A DNA stretch of 64,000 nt. Source: Acanthosepion esculentum (lineage: Eukaryota > Mollusca > Cephalopoda > Sepiida > Sepiidae). The stretch lies in contig OZ038479.1 in NCBI GenBank assembly GCA_964036315.1, forward strand, positions 58,684,746-58,748,745, read 5' to 3'. Below, in pieces: positions 32,606-44,340 of the stretch (within the stretch, counting starts at the first letter, position 1; the number at the start of each line of letters is the position of its first letter). The notes beneath the pieces are model-generated. The model did not search any database. It was not told the origin of the DNA and saw only the letters and a program-made list of their open reading frames with translations. The position numbers and the translations under genes were made by a program.

Positions 32606-34555
32606 TAGCTTTATGTTTGAAGAGGATTTCTGGAAAAATAAAATTTTAAATATTAACAATAAGGTAAAAATTTCATAACTGAGAGCAAGATAAAATACAA
32701 GAGTGGTACCTAATTTTTTCAGAAAATGTTTGGAGATAGCTACAAAATAACACTGAAATGTAGAATCCAATTCAAAAACAATATTTTTAGTAAAAAGAAA
32801 ATCAAGAATTACTTTTAGAACAAAATCTTTGTTCATTTCAACAACCAATAAGGAAAAAAACACAAATAATTACCATGTGATTCATTCCATGTCTAATTTT
32901 TTAAAAGTTTAGATTGTCTGAGAACTTTTTTGTCACTTTGAATGAGTACTATGGGTCTCTGGCCATGGATGACACAGATTTTATTCACATTTGGTAAATT
33001 CATATAGCTTCATGATACGAATTGAATGGTCTCTATTTTACATCTTTAGGTCAAATGTTTCTGGAAGTATGACCCTTTGACCTTTGCTAAAAACGTGAAT
33101 TTTGTGAAATAGTCAGAAAGTGTAAATATCAATATTTCAGTTGTTTTTTCACCTACAAAGTTAAATGATATACCATTTTAAAGTACATGGATAGATCTAA
33201 AATGTGAGCTGTTTATTTTTTTGTTTAGCGATCAAATAAAATAATTTAACCATTAACCTTTAATTTTTCAATAAGCAAATTTTTTATTTTTTTTTACAAC
33301 AAATTTGTCTGCCTTGGTTGACTTTTGATTGTGGACTGTCCTACAATGGTTTTACTGTGTCGTGCTAAATACAAAATGCCTGATTTTAGTATATGCTACT
33401 ATATGCTAACATTTTCATATCTCCCAATATAGTCAAATCATATATCTTTAGAAAACTTTGAATGCTGATTAATATTCGCATAAGAACCATGGTCATAAAA
33501 TCAACAGAGTTTGTGTTATTTGTTTCAGTGGAAAATAACCTTATTTTTGGTTTTGTTACATTTTTATTATGCATAAAGATATACAGAAAAGGCATAACAC
33601 ATGGAACTAGAACAATCTGCTCCTGTGGACTAAATAAAAGATTCAATTCAAAATTCCAATGTATATCACTTGAAGAAGGCTGAAGCATGCAATGACCGAA
33701 ACATTGTGAATGTGACTATGAAGATAAGGCCAGCGGTTTGAACAGTGTAAACAGTGTGAGTGGTTGCAGTACTTTATCTCAAAAATATTGACGTATCTTG
33801 ATGTAATGATACAACATAATTATTACTGATAAATGCTCAATGGGTGAAAGTTATTTACTGCAAAACAATGAAATAACTTTTGAGACATTGTATCATCTTG
33901 GTCTTTATTCATACTACTGGCATAATAAATAACCATGTAAAACTTTGTAGAATATAAGCATGAAAAAATACATGAATATTTAGAGCTTCTTCTGAGCTCT
34001 CATTAGTCATTTTAATTGTTTATTCTTTGAATGACTATTAAATTTATGTAATTCTTTTTAAAAAAGACAAAAACTTTGGTTTAATTGCATTGTGTATAAA
34101 AATGTTGAAACATTACAAAATAAGAATTGAAAAAATTCTATTAAAAAAGGGTTCGTTTTCAATTTCACTCCCAAGGGGCAAATGTAAGACTTGTAATTTA
34201 ACAAGTTAATCATTATTTTCAAAAGCTGATATTCTCCCTAACATTTTTGCATTGTGTTTTATTTGTTTTGGATGTCTGATTTTTCTTCCTTTTTTTTTTT
34301 GTAACTTATTTAATTTTACTGAGATTGCTATCACAAATGTAAATAAGAAATTTATTTTAAATTATTATAATTTTTTTACAAGATTTTCAATACAGTCTTG
34401 CATATGTTCACAGAATGTGATTTTAGAAGTATTTATTCTGTCTTGTCATAAAGTTACAGTTATGAAATGCTTCTCATAAGATGTAAAATAACTTTTTCTT
34501 TATTTCTTAGACAAAAGTTTCGACTAAGATTTGATTTTTTTTCTGTGCCGTTTAT
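32606..34555. other. AT-rich intergenic
   Basis: No gene is seen. Near 33660-33770 a less AT-rich stretch contains 'gaagaaggctgaagcatgca' followed by 'accgaaacattgtg', text often seen in 3' parts of retroelements, but too short to assign. A poly(T) and weak frames fill the rest. Confidence 0.45.
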
Positions 34556-36185
34556 AATTTTTTAATTGTTGAATCAAAATGAATGTATGAACAATACTTT
34601 TATTGTACAAAGCATGCTGAAGGTCTTTTAAAATGCATCAAAAAATTTAAGAAGGATGAAGAGAAATATCAAAAGAATTTGCTGATAAAATTAAACAAGT
34701 TAAATTGATCCTTGGTAAAAACAAAACAAAAAACAAAAAAAAACACAAACAAGCTTTGCACTTGTTGTTAAATAAAATTACCTAAGTTTTCTGAAAGTAC
34801 TTCAACATCAGCTGAAGACCAGCTACAGTCTTCCAGCATTTTTGTAGATACTGAAAATGAATTGCAACTTCTTAATGAGTTGTTGGTGAATTGTCAATCA
34901 AGAATAAAAAATCGGAAAACAAACCTGTTCTGATGGGGGGGGGGGGGGGTCAGAAAAATTAAGGGATCAGTATTAAAGAAAATTAAGCTAATTTAAACTA
35001 ACTAGATTTTGTCAAGAAGCCACCAGTGTAGAAGAACCCCCCCCCGCCCAAATCTGGTGAAAGCAAAATTATTACACACTTGCAGCTCATGAAAAAAGGT
35101 CCCAAAAAGTACAATTTTTGACAACACTTCCAAAACACTGGAGTAACCAAAAAGTTAAAATGGAATTTGGCACCACAACATTCATAGACAACCCCAAAAT
35201 CCTGTAAATGAACAAAGAATCTTAACTCTACCAAATACACAAAAGTGTAGATTACCACAAGAGGCAATTGATGAAGTTGTGCTGTTTTGTAAGAGTGAAA
35301 AAAAATCAGCAATGATGCCTGGAAAAAAACGACTGTAAGACACTCTTAAAGAATGGTAGACAGTTTCAGGAACAAAAATATCTTGGACTGTAACCTGAAA
35401 GAGGTATACCAATTATTTAAATCAAAGAATTAAAACAGAATTAGTTTTTCAAATTTTCTGAGCTCAGACCAAAAAAATGTATCTTAGCAGGTAGTGCTGG
35501 AACACTGTCTGCGTTTGCATAATACATCAAAATATGAAACTGATGATTGTTACACTGACTTAAAGTGAACAATATCATTTAATAGATTACCACCAATGCA
35601 TAGCTGCTGTAGCGTGCAATGAGGTAACATCTAACTGTGACTTGGGTGACTACTCAACTCATAGCAATCTGATGGAAGATTTTGTTTCATATATTGTTAA
35701 GACTCACTCCCTCGATGGCAACCATGTTATGCCTCTTGATCAGAATTCTCTAGGACTACAAAGAAGAAAAAAGATTTCAAGATGGTGGTTACACATATCC
35801 TGTATCGACCTATCAATCTACTGGTAATCACTGATCATGTTTTACATTTATTGTTCTCCAATAGTAAATAAAATGTATAAAAGTTTGAATTGTGTGTTCA
35901 TTCTTATTTGACACAACTATACACTTAACAACACAATATATATATAGAAGAAATTCTAAATAAATATTTAATAGTTGGTTTGATATACAAACAGTAGCTA
36001 TCAACTGATAGAACCACACTGCAAACTCTATCACAATCTACAGACAAATTTATTGAAACTCTTCATGGAGGTCTTCAACCATTGAAGAAGCATGATTTCA
36101 TTGCCAAAGAACAATCAAAATTTTGTTCTAATAAAAATAGTTCTTTGATAGATTGTGAAGTCATAGTTATTTCTAAAAATAAAAT
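34556..36185 (+). pseudogene. Relic of uncharacterised multicopy (transposon-like) gene, family 2
   Basis: Plus-strand segments in changing frames recall a different uncharacterised family that is widespread in octopus and arthropod genomes. Near 35240-35330 one reads R-L-P-Q-E-A-I-D-E-V-V, then a M-M-P-G-K-K segment. Near 35385-35520 are C-N-L-K-E-V-Y-Q-L-F-K and F-L-S-S-D-Q-K-N-V-S where the family has an E-L-R-P-K-x-C core. Near 35590-35650 is H-Q-C-I-A-A-V-A-C-N. Near 36040-36130 are D-K-F-I-E-T-L and H-D-F-I-A-K-E-Q-S-K-F. An AT-rich stretch (about 35690-35985) interrupts it. There are many stops, so this is dead. The family identification is from memory. Confidence 0.5.
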
Positions 36186-36242
36186 AATATTTCAAAGTGC
36201 TTCTATTTTTTGACCAATAAAAATGCTTCCCTCCTAATTATA

Positions 36243-36475
36243 CTTACGTCGTTTTTCGAGCCCATTAAGCCATAAAAAACGCCATAAAAAGGGTCACACG
36301 GGGAAGTACAAAGCCGTCAATGGGAGGCCGGGGAAGAGATCTGTCATGGTCAGCAGGAGGAATGCCATGCCAACCAGTGGGAACTACTATGAGAGATCAA
36401 CCTGGATCGGCAGCTGGTTTATGAACTATACCACAAGGTAGCTGTCCCAAAACCACACGTTCCTATTGAAATAAA
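36243..36475 (+). other. Candidate terminal coding exon with poly(A) signal
   Basis: This ~200-base stretch near 50% GC stands out in an AT-rich region. From 36271 the plus frame reads H-K-K-R-H-K-K-G-H-T-G-K-Y-K-A, later N-Y-Y-E-R-S-T-W-I-G-S-W-F, and stops at TAG 36439-36441. Third codon positions are enriched in G and C (gcc, gtc, agc, atc, ggc). A pyrimidine-rich tract ending 'gtttttcgag' at 36260 could be a splice acceptor, and AATAAA lies at 36470-36475. I do not recognise the peptide. An upstream exon was not found. It could be a transposed or retro-inserted exon rather than part of a live gene. Confidence 0.35.
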
Positions 36476-38829
36476 TCATGTGAATCTATTTCTGTTGTTG
36501 TCATATTTCTGTCTTGCAACCATACGCTTGTCTATAACAATAATTAATATAAAGGCGGTTAGTCAGTCTTTCTATACAATGCTTACATATTCTCAACAAG
36601 TGTCTAAGAAAATTCCCAATAAATTTTAACCTTATGCAGCTCTCATATTTCTGATAATGTTTTGTATGGACATCTGTATTTGCAAAAATCAACAAATTTA
36701 AAGACACACAAAAAAATTTGTCTTAAAATGCTGAAAGTTGTTCAATTGTAGTGAACTTTTTCTTTTATAATTAATAGTGATTTTTATATACAGATGACTA
36801 TACACTACTTTATCAAGAAATAAGAGCAATAACTATAATAAGTTTAAAACCAAAGTATCTAAAATTCAATAAAACATTATGAAAAAGTTTTCACATTCTT
36901 TAATTATTTTTTTTACAGATGTATCTACAGCGGATTGATAAACATCCATCTGTCATTCAAGCTGTCAGCACCTTAAATAAACAGTGCCGTGTTAAAAAAA
37001 TGCATTTTTGCAATATTTTAAACTTAATGTAAGTAATATTTGTTCAAATCAGATAAATTAAACTTTAAATCAGCAAATATTCCTCAAATAAAGTTTCAGA
37101 AAAGTATTTTTTATTTTTGGAAGTTTTTTTTAATAAAGAGATTTATATTGTGATGAATGGTGGCTAAAAATGACACTAGAATCAGTTTTTGCAGGAAAGA
37201 ATTCTTCCAGTCAATTTAAATTAATTTTGAAATGCAGCAAAGTATTTTGATTATTGGAAATATTCAATTTAATCTATTAGTTTGAAATTAAAGCTAAAAT
37301 AACAGCTTCAAGAAAAATTTTGCATTTTTAAAAAAAAACATTTTAAACCTTAGGTATCACGAATTTGTGAAGGTCCCTAGCTTAATGTTTATATTAGTTT
37401 TTACTTAATAACAATATCATCTAACTCACACAAATTAATACAGAATTTTTAAAGGTTTATAAATCATTCTAATTAAAATTTTTTAAAAATGAAAGCAATT
37501 CTTGCCAGAATTCATTATTCATTGAAATTTTTTTTTTCTTCAGACATGTCCATAACATATTTTATTCATGAAAATAATAAAAAGGTTTTATAATTAGATA
37601 ATGTCTTAGTTTTATTGCATTTTTTGTTTTATAATTTAGAGTAGAATTTTAGTAAATGGGTGTTCTGTTTTACAAAAAAAATTGATGGTTTAAATTCTCT
37701 GAGAACTTCTCTTTATAAGAAATATTCAAGTTCTTGAAACAATACAAAAAAGAATTTCTCAGTTTCCATTAAATGAGTTATTATTGTTATTTTCAATAGT
37801 TTGAAATTATCTAGCAATAGGTTTAAAGAAAACACAGTGAAAAATTTCAAAGTATATCAGGAGTCAAGAATCTTTCTATGTAGCCTGGTTGATGGTCTTT
37901 CAGCAAGAAAACATTCTAGCAGTAATTTGTAGTAAATAGAAACATCAGAGCAGCAATGGGAGAAGGATTAAAACTGGACAGCCTTTCTTGTCACATGGTC
38001 TCTCTCTCTGTATCTCTCCATTTGTATATTGACTGGTTTAGATAAGAATTTCACAAACCATCTGCATTGATTTATTAACTGTTTTTTTGATAAGATATCA
38101 TGACCTTTTGTTGTTTGGACACTAGATGCCCCTTTTGCAGTCTGTTGTCACTTCCAAACAAATCAGTTCACTGTCTAATGATGAATTATTCCACAGATGC
38201 CATATGTTACTCTGTACTTTATTCATTCCCCTGATTTTCACCTTATATGTCTCTTGTGGAATGCTTCATTCCAGAAACCCCTATATTAGATTTAGTAATT
38301 TATAACTTGTTTGATGTTATTTGAAATAAACAGTGAGAATTCTGATCTGGAAAATTTCAGAAGACTGTAAAACTTGTCATACTGCTCCATAGACAATTGG
38401 GTAAGTTGGAAAAGATCTAGTCTTACTAAATGTTAATGCATTCTACTTGGTTTATTTATCCAAACTCATTTACGGCTTCTAATTAATATTTTTAATTTGC
38501 TCTTTCTTTTTCTTTTCTCCTTGATGCCTAATTAGGTACTCTGACTTTTCTCAGAGTCTAATCTTAATTATTTCTCATGCTGTAAAATGCTGAACCAAGG
38601 ATATTACCATTATATCTCTTATGCAGTAAAATGTTGAACTAGAGTTACCACTGTGTTATATCACAATTTTAAAATTTTATGCAATTTGATTGATACTCAA
38701 AAATATAGACAACTTGTAATCATCAGTAAGGCAAAAATCGCATTAGGATATTTTAAGGGAAACGTTTAGATTAATTGTAGCCGTGTATTAATTTCAGATA
38801 GAATAACACACATATATGTATATTTCACA
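36476..38829. repeat. AT-rich background, partly paralogous to 17500-18500
   Basis: 36600-37600 shares landmarks with 17990-18310 and, inverted, with 62690-62850. No gene is seen. A module with 'ttttgcagtctgttgtcac' at 38130 recurs at 39062 and 51280. Confidence 0.55.
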
Positions 38830-40020
38830 GGGACTGACTAACATTTTAACACATTCTAGAATGGATATTTATCTTAGAAATGCAAACCTGATTGAAGGTA
38901 CAAATATTTTTGCAAGAAATTTTCCATGGTATGGAAAGGATTATGATTTGGCTGTACAGACAATTGCCTAATTTGTAGTGAATTTTAAAATCATGGCATT
39001 GTATTGTTTTTTTAATTTTTTTTATCGCATGTTGAAAGTGTGCATGATTTTGACACTACCAGTTTTGCAGTCTGCTGTCACTGTTAGTAGCACTTGTGTT
39101 TTTTCTTTTTCTGCCAACATCAATAACAATGAAAAAAGATGTTTTTAAACTTTTGAAACTGAATTCCTTAGATAACTTGGCATGAAAATGTTTCTTCTAT
39201 TGGTTAATATTGATTCAGGCAAGGAGTAGAGGTTTAGACAAACTTCAGTTTTCCTCTTCCACTAAGTGTGATCATGATCCTGATTCCTTTATTACCCAAG
39301 GTTTGGTGCGACACCTCATGTACTAGAGCTGTTAGAGTAATACATGTATTTAGTGCATGATAGCTCCTCTCTCACCGCTTGTCAAGCTGTTTTTGACCTT
39401 TTAGATTACCTCTAGCTAAAGAACCCAGTTTAATTCTTATTATTTAAAGGGGTTAGAATTCATATTTTTCCTTCAAGTGGCTGCCAACCAAATCTAGAGA
39501 CTGTTATTGGCTATTTGCCTGATAGCTGGAGAAAGATGGGTTCATACCTTTCCCTAGGGCATTAATGAAAAGGGAACAAAACATACTTGTTCAGAATTTG
39601 GTACACTGCAATCCAGTTCTACTTTCTATACCAGAAAACTTATGCTATTTGTCAGTGATAGTTAATAAAAAAGAGGCTCTGCACTATTACAATTGTTTAA
39701 TAAATATTTGACACCTTGGCTGGAATCTCCCTCAGTTTGTGGCTCTAGGCTTCCACCTTCAAAGTCAAAAGGTTATCCAATCTTGCTATATGTGTATCCT
39801 CATTAGATACAACTTACCACCTAATGTCAAATTTTCAACACTTTTATTAAGATGCATTCATATGAAAATAATTTATTAACAGTTTGTAGAATGAGGAAAA
39901 ATTGATATCTCTTCCCATTACAATCACTATTTCTGAAAGACTTCATATTGACTTATAAATTAGTGAAATATTTTTACACCACTTATTTAAAAAGTTTAAA
40001 ATATTTAAATTAGGAAGGTC
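38830..40020. repeat. Duplicated block, paralog of 51065-51720 and 52650-53540
   Basis: Text such as 'caaatatttttgca', 'ttgattttgacac', 'cagtctg…tgtcac', 'tttaaaggggtt', 'aattcatac' and 'gagaaagatgg' runs in the same order in the two places. The region from 39480 also matches 29120-29640. It shows the uninterrupted sequence into which the solo LTR at 52868 was inserted. No gene. Confidence 0.65.
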
Positions 40021-42269
40021 TAAACCTCACTAGGTAAATAGCTCTATAGGGAATTTTCTGTATCATTGAAGCTTGAGTTAGAAAAAATAATTGCAAAATA
40101 ATGCATATTCTCTGCAACCTTGTTAATATTTATAAAATATTTCAGCTTATCTTTCAATATGAAATTCCTAAGTAAAGTATCTGCAATGAATGTGTTCACA
40201 TTGTAACCCACTCTACCCTGTTGGTTATCAAATTCCTTCAGACCACTGTGGTTACCATTTAGCTGACTCCTCGCTTGTTAACGTGTTGCTGGTATCGTGA
40301 TGATGAGCACGGTTCCATTTGATCTGTCTGATGTTTGTTTTCTTTATGACCATTCACTTCTCTGCCACAATGTGTTTTTTGATCTCAGAGGGGGGTGAGA
40401 AGATCACTGATGAAGTGAGAAATGGGCTGACAGCTACACAAAAATAATTTTTTTGAATAAAGAATTAACTCACGTTAAAAATGTAATAACGATTTGGTTG
40501 ATATACGATTTGTTATATACAGTGGTTTTAATCCTTCTATCTATGGTTGTAATCAAATGACACTGGGATCCCTTTTTGGAGTTTACAGCCTGAGTAGTAA
40601 TTTAAATATCTAAGTTCCGGTCTTCAGAGCTGGCACAAGGTCTTCGTTAGGAGGTCTTAACAAACAATGTGGATTCCAGTAGCGGTTATGTGGGGATTCT
40701 GTAAGTTGTCCATAGTCCCATCTTGTATGGAGTCCTGTGTCTAGCAGGTGTGGGGTTTACCAGTATCTGTGTTTCGATTATCTCTCATGAAACTTTTTCT
40801 AAAATTTCATATTTTCAAAATATGGTTACTTGATTAATTTTTTAAATTTAGGGATTGACTGGTCCCCTTTTGAGAGTGGTCAGAGGAATCAAGCCACCCC
40901 TTAACTTCAACTCCTTTCACTTTTCATCTCACACCTTTGCTCCATATAAGCAGTGCTAATCTGTCTCTCCCTTCTCCCACCTTCTCAGCATCCAACATCA
41001 GTCTATTTCCAAAGGCTGGTGCAACTGTCTTTGTGACAAATCTAAACTTTTAGAATACGTAGGCAAAAAGGGGCTTTCCAGTAATTAATCTTTCTTTATC
41101 AGCTTGTCTCATGGTGGTTGTTTTAGGTGATTTCCAAAGGCCAGGGACTTTACCATATCTAAGATAATTGGAGCCAATCCAGAAAGCCCTCTGCTAGCCA
41201 TTCTCAAGAATTGTTTTGTTCATTCACAGTTGTCATCAGTGGGAAAGAAAAATATTCACAACATTTTTACTAATAATAAAAAAAATTCTCTGTTTATGTG
41301 TTTCTTGGTCAATAAGATGACACAGACTGCTGCCTATGGTCACTCCAAGCTAGTAATTAATCTGTCTTCATCAGCTTGTCTCCAAAAACTTCAAAATAAT
41401 GTCCAATATAAAAATTTTGACAGATATCACAGTGATTAAAATACACAAACCCACACCTAATTTTAAGTGCTGATCTTTATTTTTCTTCTGGGTGACCGAC
41501 ACAAACCATGTATTTTCCTGGCTCTTTGTTCAGAACAATTTAGATCTTATTTTAGTGACCACTCATTTTCTTTGCCAACAACATTTTTCTGTTTTCAAGG
41601 ATCTACACCTTCGATGATACATTGTCCCTTTCTTATTGGCGGGATGTGGGGGGAGGATGGGTAGTGTTGGTTTTGCCCAATCCTACTGAATTCCATCTAG
41701 TTAAATTTGGGTTTGATACTCCTTGGAACTGTTCTTGATTTCATTTTATTATTTTAAAACAATTTTTAACGTGTTTCATTTTTAATTTTCTTTTCAATCT
41801 ACTTTCCTGAAAATTTCAACAATTATCCAGTTACTAGTCTCTTTCCTCTTCCTTTGTCCTTTTTTTATTAACTCCCTGAGGTTCCAGTGTCACATCATCA
41901 TGAATGATAAGACAAGATATAATCTCTCCTGACATTTTATTCAACTCTAGACTTTTTCATTGCTTTCAGCTTGTCTATGTAGCCTGTGTGTCTCTTCTAA
42001 AATGAGGATTTTACAATCCTTGCATTGATTTCCAGCCAAACTTACAATTGACCTTCAGTTAAGTGAGTTTATATTTTTAAAATTGAGTTTATAAGCAGAA
42101 AGTATTATCTCTAAAAGAATAACATAATTTCAGACAATGAAATATTTTTTTTAAATATATTAGTCTTCTTATACTGATATTATGCTATTGGATTTTTATT
42201 AAGTATTTTACATAAACAATATCTTACTCTGAAAACCTGTAAACAATATGGTTATTGTGCAGTTTATTG
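40021..42269. other. Mixed-composition intergenic, unassigned
   Basis: 40200-40780 is less AT-rich than its surroundings but has no open frame of note. Short frames near 41230 and 41467 show no motif. A word 'tcagcttgtct' with preceding 'taatct' recurs near 41087 and 41358, hinting at a small local duplication. Confidence 0.4.
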
Positions 42270-42596
42270 TTGCAGCATAAAAACATCTTCAACAGTATTG
42301 ATATCTAAGGAATATAAACAAATTATTTAAAGATATCAAAATTGTTTAGATACTTCTTTATAAAGATAGAATCATTTGTTACATATCAAACAAATTTTGA
42401 TGGTAAAAAAATCTTGTTTCACTGCAAAATGTTTGATCTTCACTGGCTGCTACTGCATTAGTGACCTAACCTTAATATATAACTACATGTATCTATTATA
42501 ATATAGACTGCTTTCATATATTATTTTGTACCTAAGTTAATATATATTTTATTGCTTTTTGTTGTTCACAGATGTTCTGGCTGTACAAAAATCACA

Positions 42597-43818
42597 ATGG
42601 TTATTATTGAGAAATTCAATGAAGGAAAAGACATTTCACTTTCTATGAAGAACAAAAATATATTCTACATTCTTCATAGTAATGAAATTTAATTATATAA
42701 TTTAAAATGTGGGGATGTTTTTTCTACATATTTCTATATTCATGTGACCTTTACAATTCTCAGTTGTGAAGTCAGGTGTAATAGACCAGATGGAAACACA
42801 CATTAGAAAGAAACCATATTCTTGTGAAGATTGTGGATCTGCATTTTCAGAAAAAACAGATTTGGTACTTCATATGAGTACTCACACTGGAGAGAAAGTC
42901 TATTTTTGTGATGTGTGTGGAACTACATTTAAAGACAAGTCAAGTTTGGTGGAACATATGCGAATACACACAGGAGAGAAACCATATTCATGTGAAGTTT
43001 GCGGCTCTGCATTTTCACGGAGGTCATGTTTGGTGCGTCATATACGAACACACACCGGCGAAAAACCATATTCTTGCAAGACTTGTGGATCTGCATTTAC
43101 AAATAATTCAGGTTTAGTGAGCCATATGCGAATACACACTGGAGAGAAACCATATTCTTGTGAAGTTTGTGGATTTGCATTTTCACAGAGTTCACATATG
43201 GTGAGTCATATGCGAACACACACTGGAGAGAAACCACATTCGTGTGAAGTTTGTAGATCTGCATTTTTGCGAAAGTCAGACTTAGTGAGCCATATGCGAA
43301 CACACACTGGAGAGAGGCCACATTCTTGTAAAGTTTGTGGATCTGAATTTTCAAGGAAGTCAACTTTAGTTTGCCATATGCGAACCCACACTGGAGAGAA
43401 ACCATATTCTTGTGAAATTTGTGGTTCTGCATTTTCACAGAAGTCAGTTATGGTGAAACATATGCGAACACACACGGGAGAAAAACCATATTCTTGTGAA
43501 GTTTGTGGATATGCATTTTCAGAGACTTCACTTTTAGTGAGACATATGCGAACACACACTGGAGAGAAGCCATATTCTTGTGAAGTTTGTGGATCTGCAT
43601 TCACACAGAAGTCAATTTTGGTGATTCATATGCGAACACATACTGGAGAAAAGCCATATTCCTGTGAAGTTTGTGGATCTGTATTTTCGCAGAGTTCATA
43701 TATAGTGAGACATATGCGAAAACATACTGGAGAGAAACCATATTCTTGTAAAGTTTGTGGGTCTGCATTTACACAGAAATCAGGTTTGGTTGTTCATATG
43801 CATACTCACACTGGATAG
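42597..43818 (+). CDS. Two-exon C2H2 zinc-finger protein, 12 fingers
   Basis: Exon A begins after an acceptor 'tttgttgttcacag' (exon start 42572). Coding starts at ATG 42597 and runs 27 codons plus one base to 42678, followed by a GTAATG donor. The 85-base intron (42679-42763) ends CTCAG. Exon B (42764-43818) joins in frame, phase 1. It encodes a short lead and then twelve C2H2 fingers of 28 residues (CX2CX12HX3H) with TGEKPY linkers and stops at TAG 43816-43818. Helix residues -1/3/6 per finger are E/D/L, D/S/E, R/C/R, N/G/S, Q/H/S, R/D/S, R/T/C, Q/V/K, E/L/R, Q/I/I, Q/Y/R and Q/G/V. No KRAB, BTB or SCAN-type domain is seen. It is probably a nuclear sequence-specific DNA binder with unknown target. 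Splice sites are predicted by eye but supported by the intact frame. Confidence 0.82.
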
Positions 43819-44340
43819 AAAACTTATTCTTGTGATTTTTCATTTTCACACAAATCAAGATTAGTGTTCTATCTGTGAATACACACTGTAGAGGAAGCAC
43901 ATTCTTTTGAATTTTGTGGATTTATGTTTTAATGAAAGTCAGATGTGTTAATCCATATATGTTTCATCTGAAAAACATAGAGGAGAGAAACTAAATTCTT
44001 GTGATATTTGTAGAACTGCAGATTCAGACAAGTCATGTCGTTGGCTATATGCAAACATACATGGGACAGAAACCATAATCTTGTTAGGTTTTTAGGCTTG
44101 CAGTTTTAAACTATTCGTATATGGAGAAGCATATGCAAATACACTTGAGAGATATCATATTCTTGTGAACTTTGTGGGTGTGCAATTTCATGGAAGTCAT
44201 ATTTCGTAAGTCGTCTATGTATACACACTGGAGAGAAAGATATTCTTTTTATGTTTGCTCATATGTATTTTCAGACAAATCAGTTTTGATGCATCATGTG
44301 AATAGAAACCTTATCTTAGTGTATATTTAGTTTTTGCATT
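43819..44340 (+). pseudogene. Decayed fingers after the stop of the 12-finger gene
   Basis: The stop falls inside the linker T-G-E-K (the Glu codon reads TAG). The following text still resembles fingers (Y-S-C-D, F-S-H-K-S-R-L-V) with frameshifts and stops for about 500 bases, so the array was shortened by a nonsense change and then decayed. It would now be 3' UTR. Confidence 0.75.

Noticed and set aside
33660..33715. 'ggctgaagcatgcaatgacc' followed by 'gaaac', hammerhead-like
   Set aside because: The core needs CUGANGA and here the last base is wrong; no supporting stems were found.
35041..35312. Minus-strand 104-codon frame over poly(C)/poly(G) sequence
   Set aside because: It lies opposite the plus-strand relic of multicopy family 2 and contains homopolymer-coded residues; it is a shadow.
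40395..40425. 'ctgatgaagtgagaaatg', reminiscent of a hammerhead ribozyme core
   Set aside because: CTGATGA and GAAA are present, but stem II does not form and flanking bases do not pair for stems I and III.
43097..43604. Long minus-strand frames opposite the zinc-finger gene
   Set aside because: They are shadows produced by the repetitive finger codons; they have no independent motif or start.
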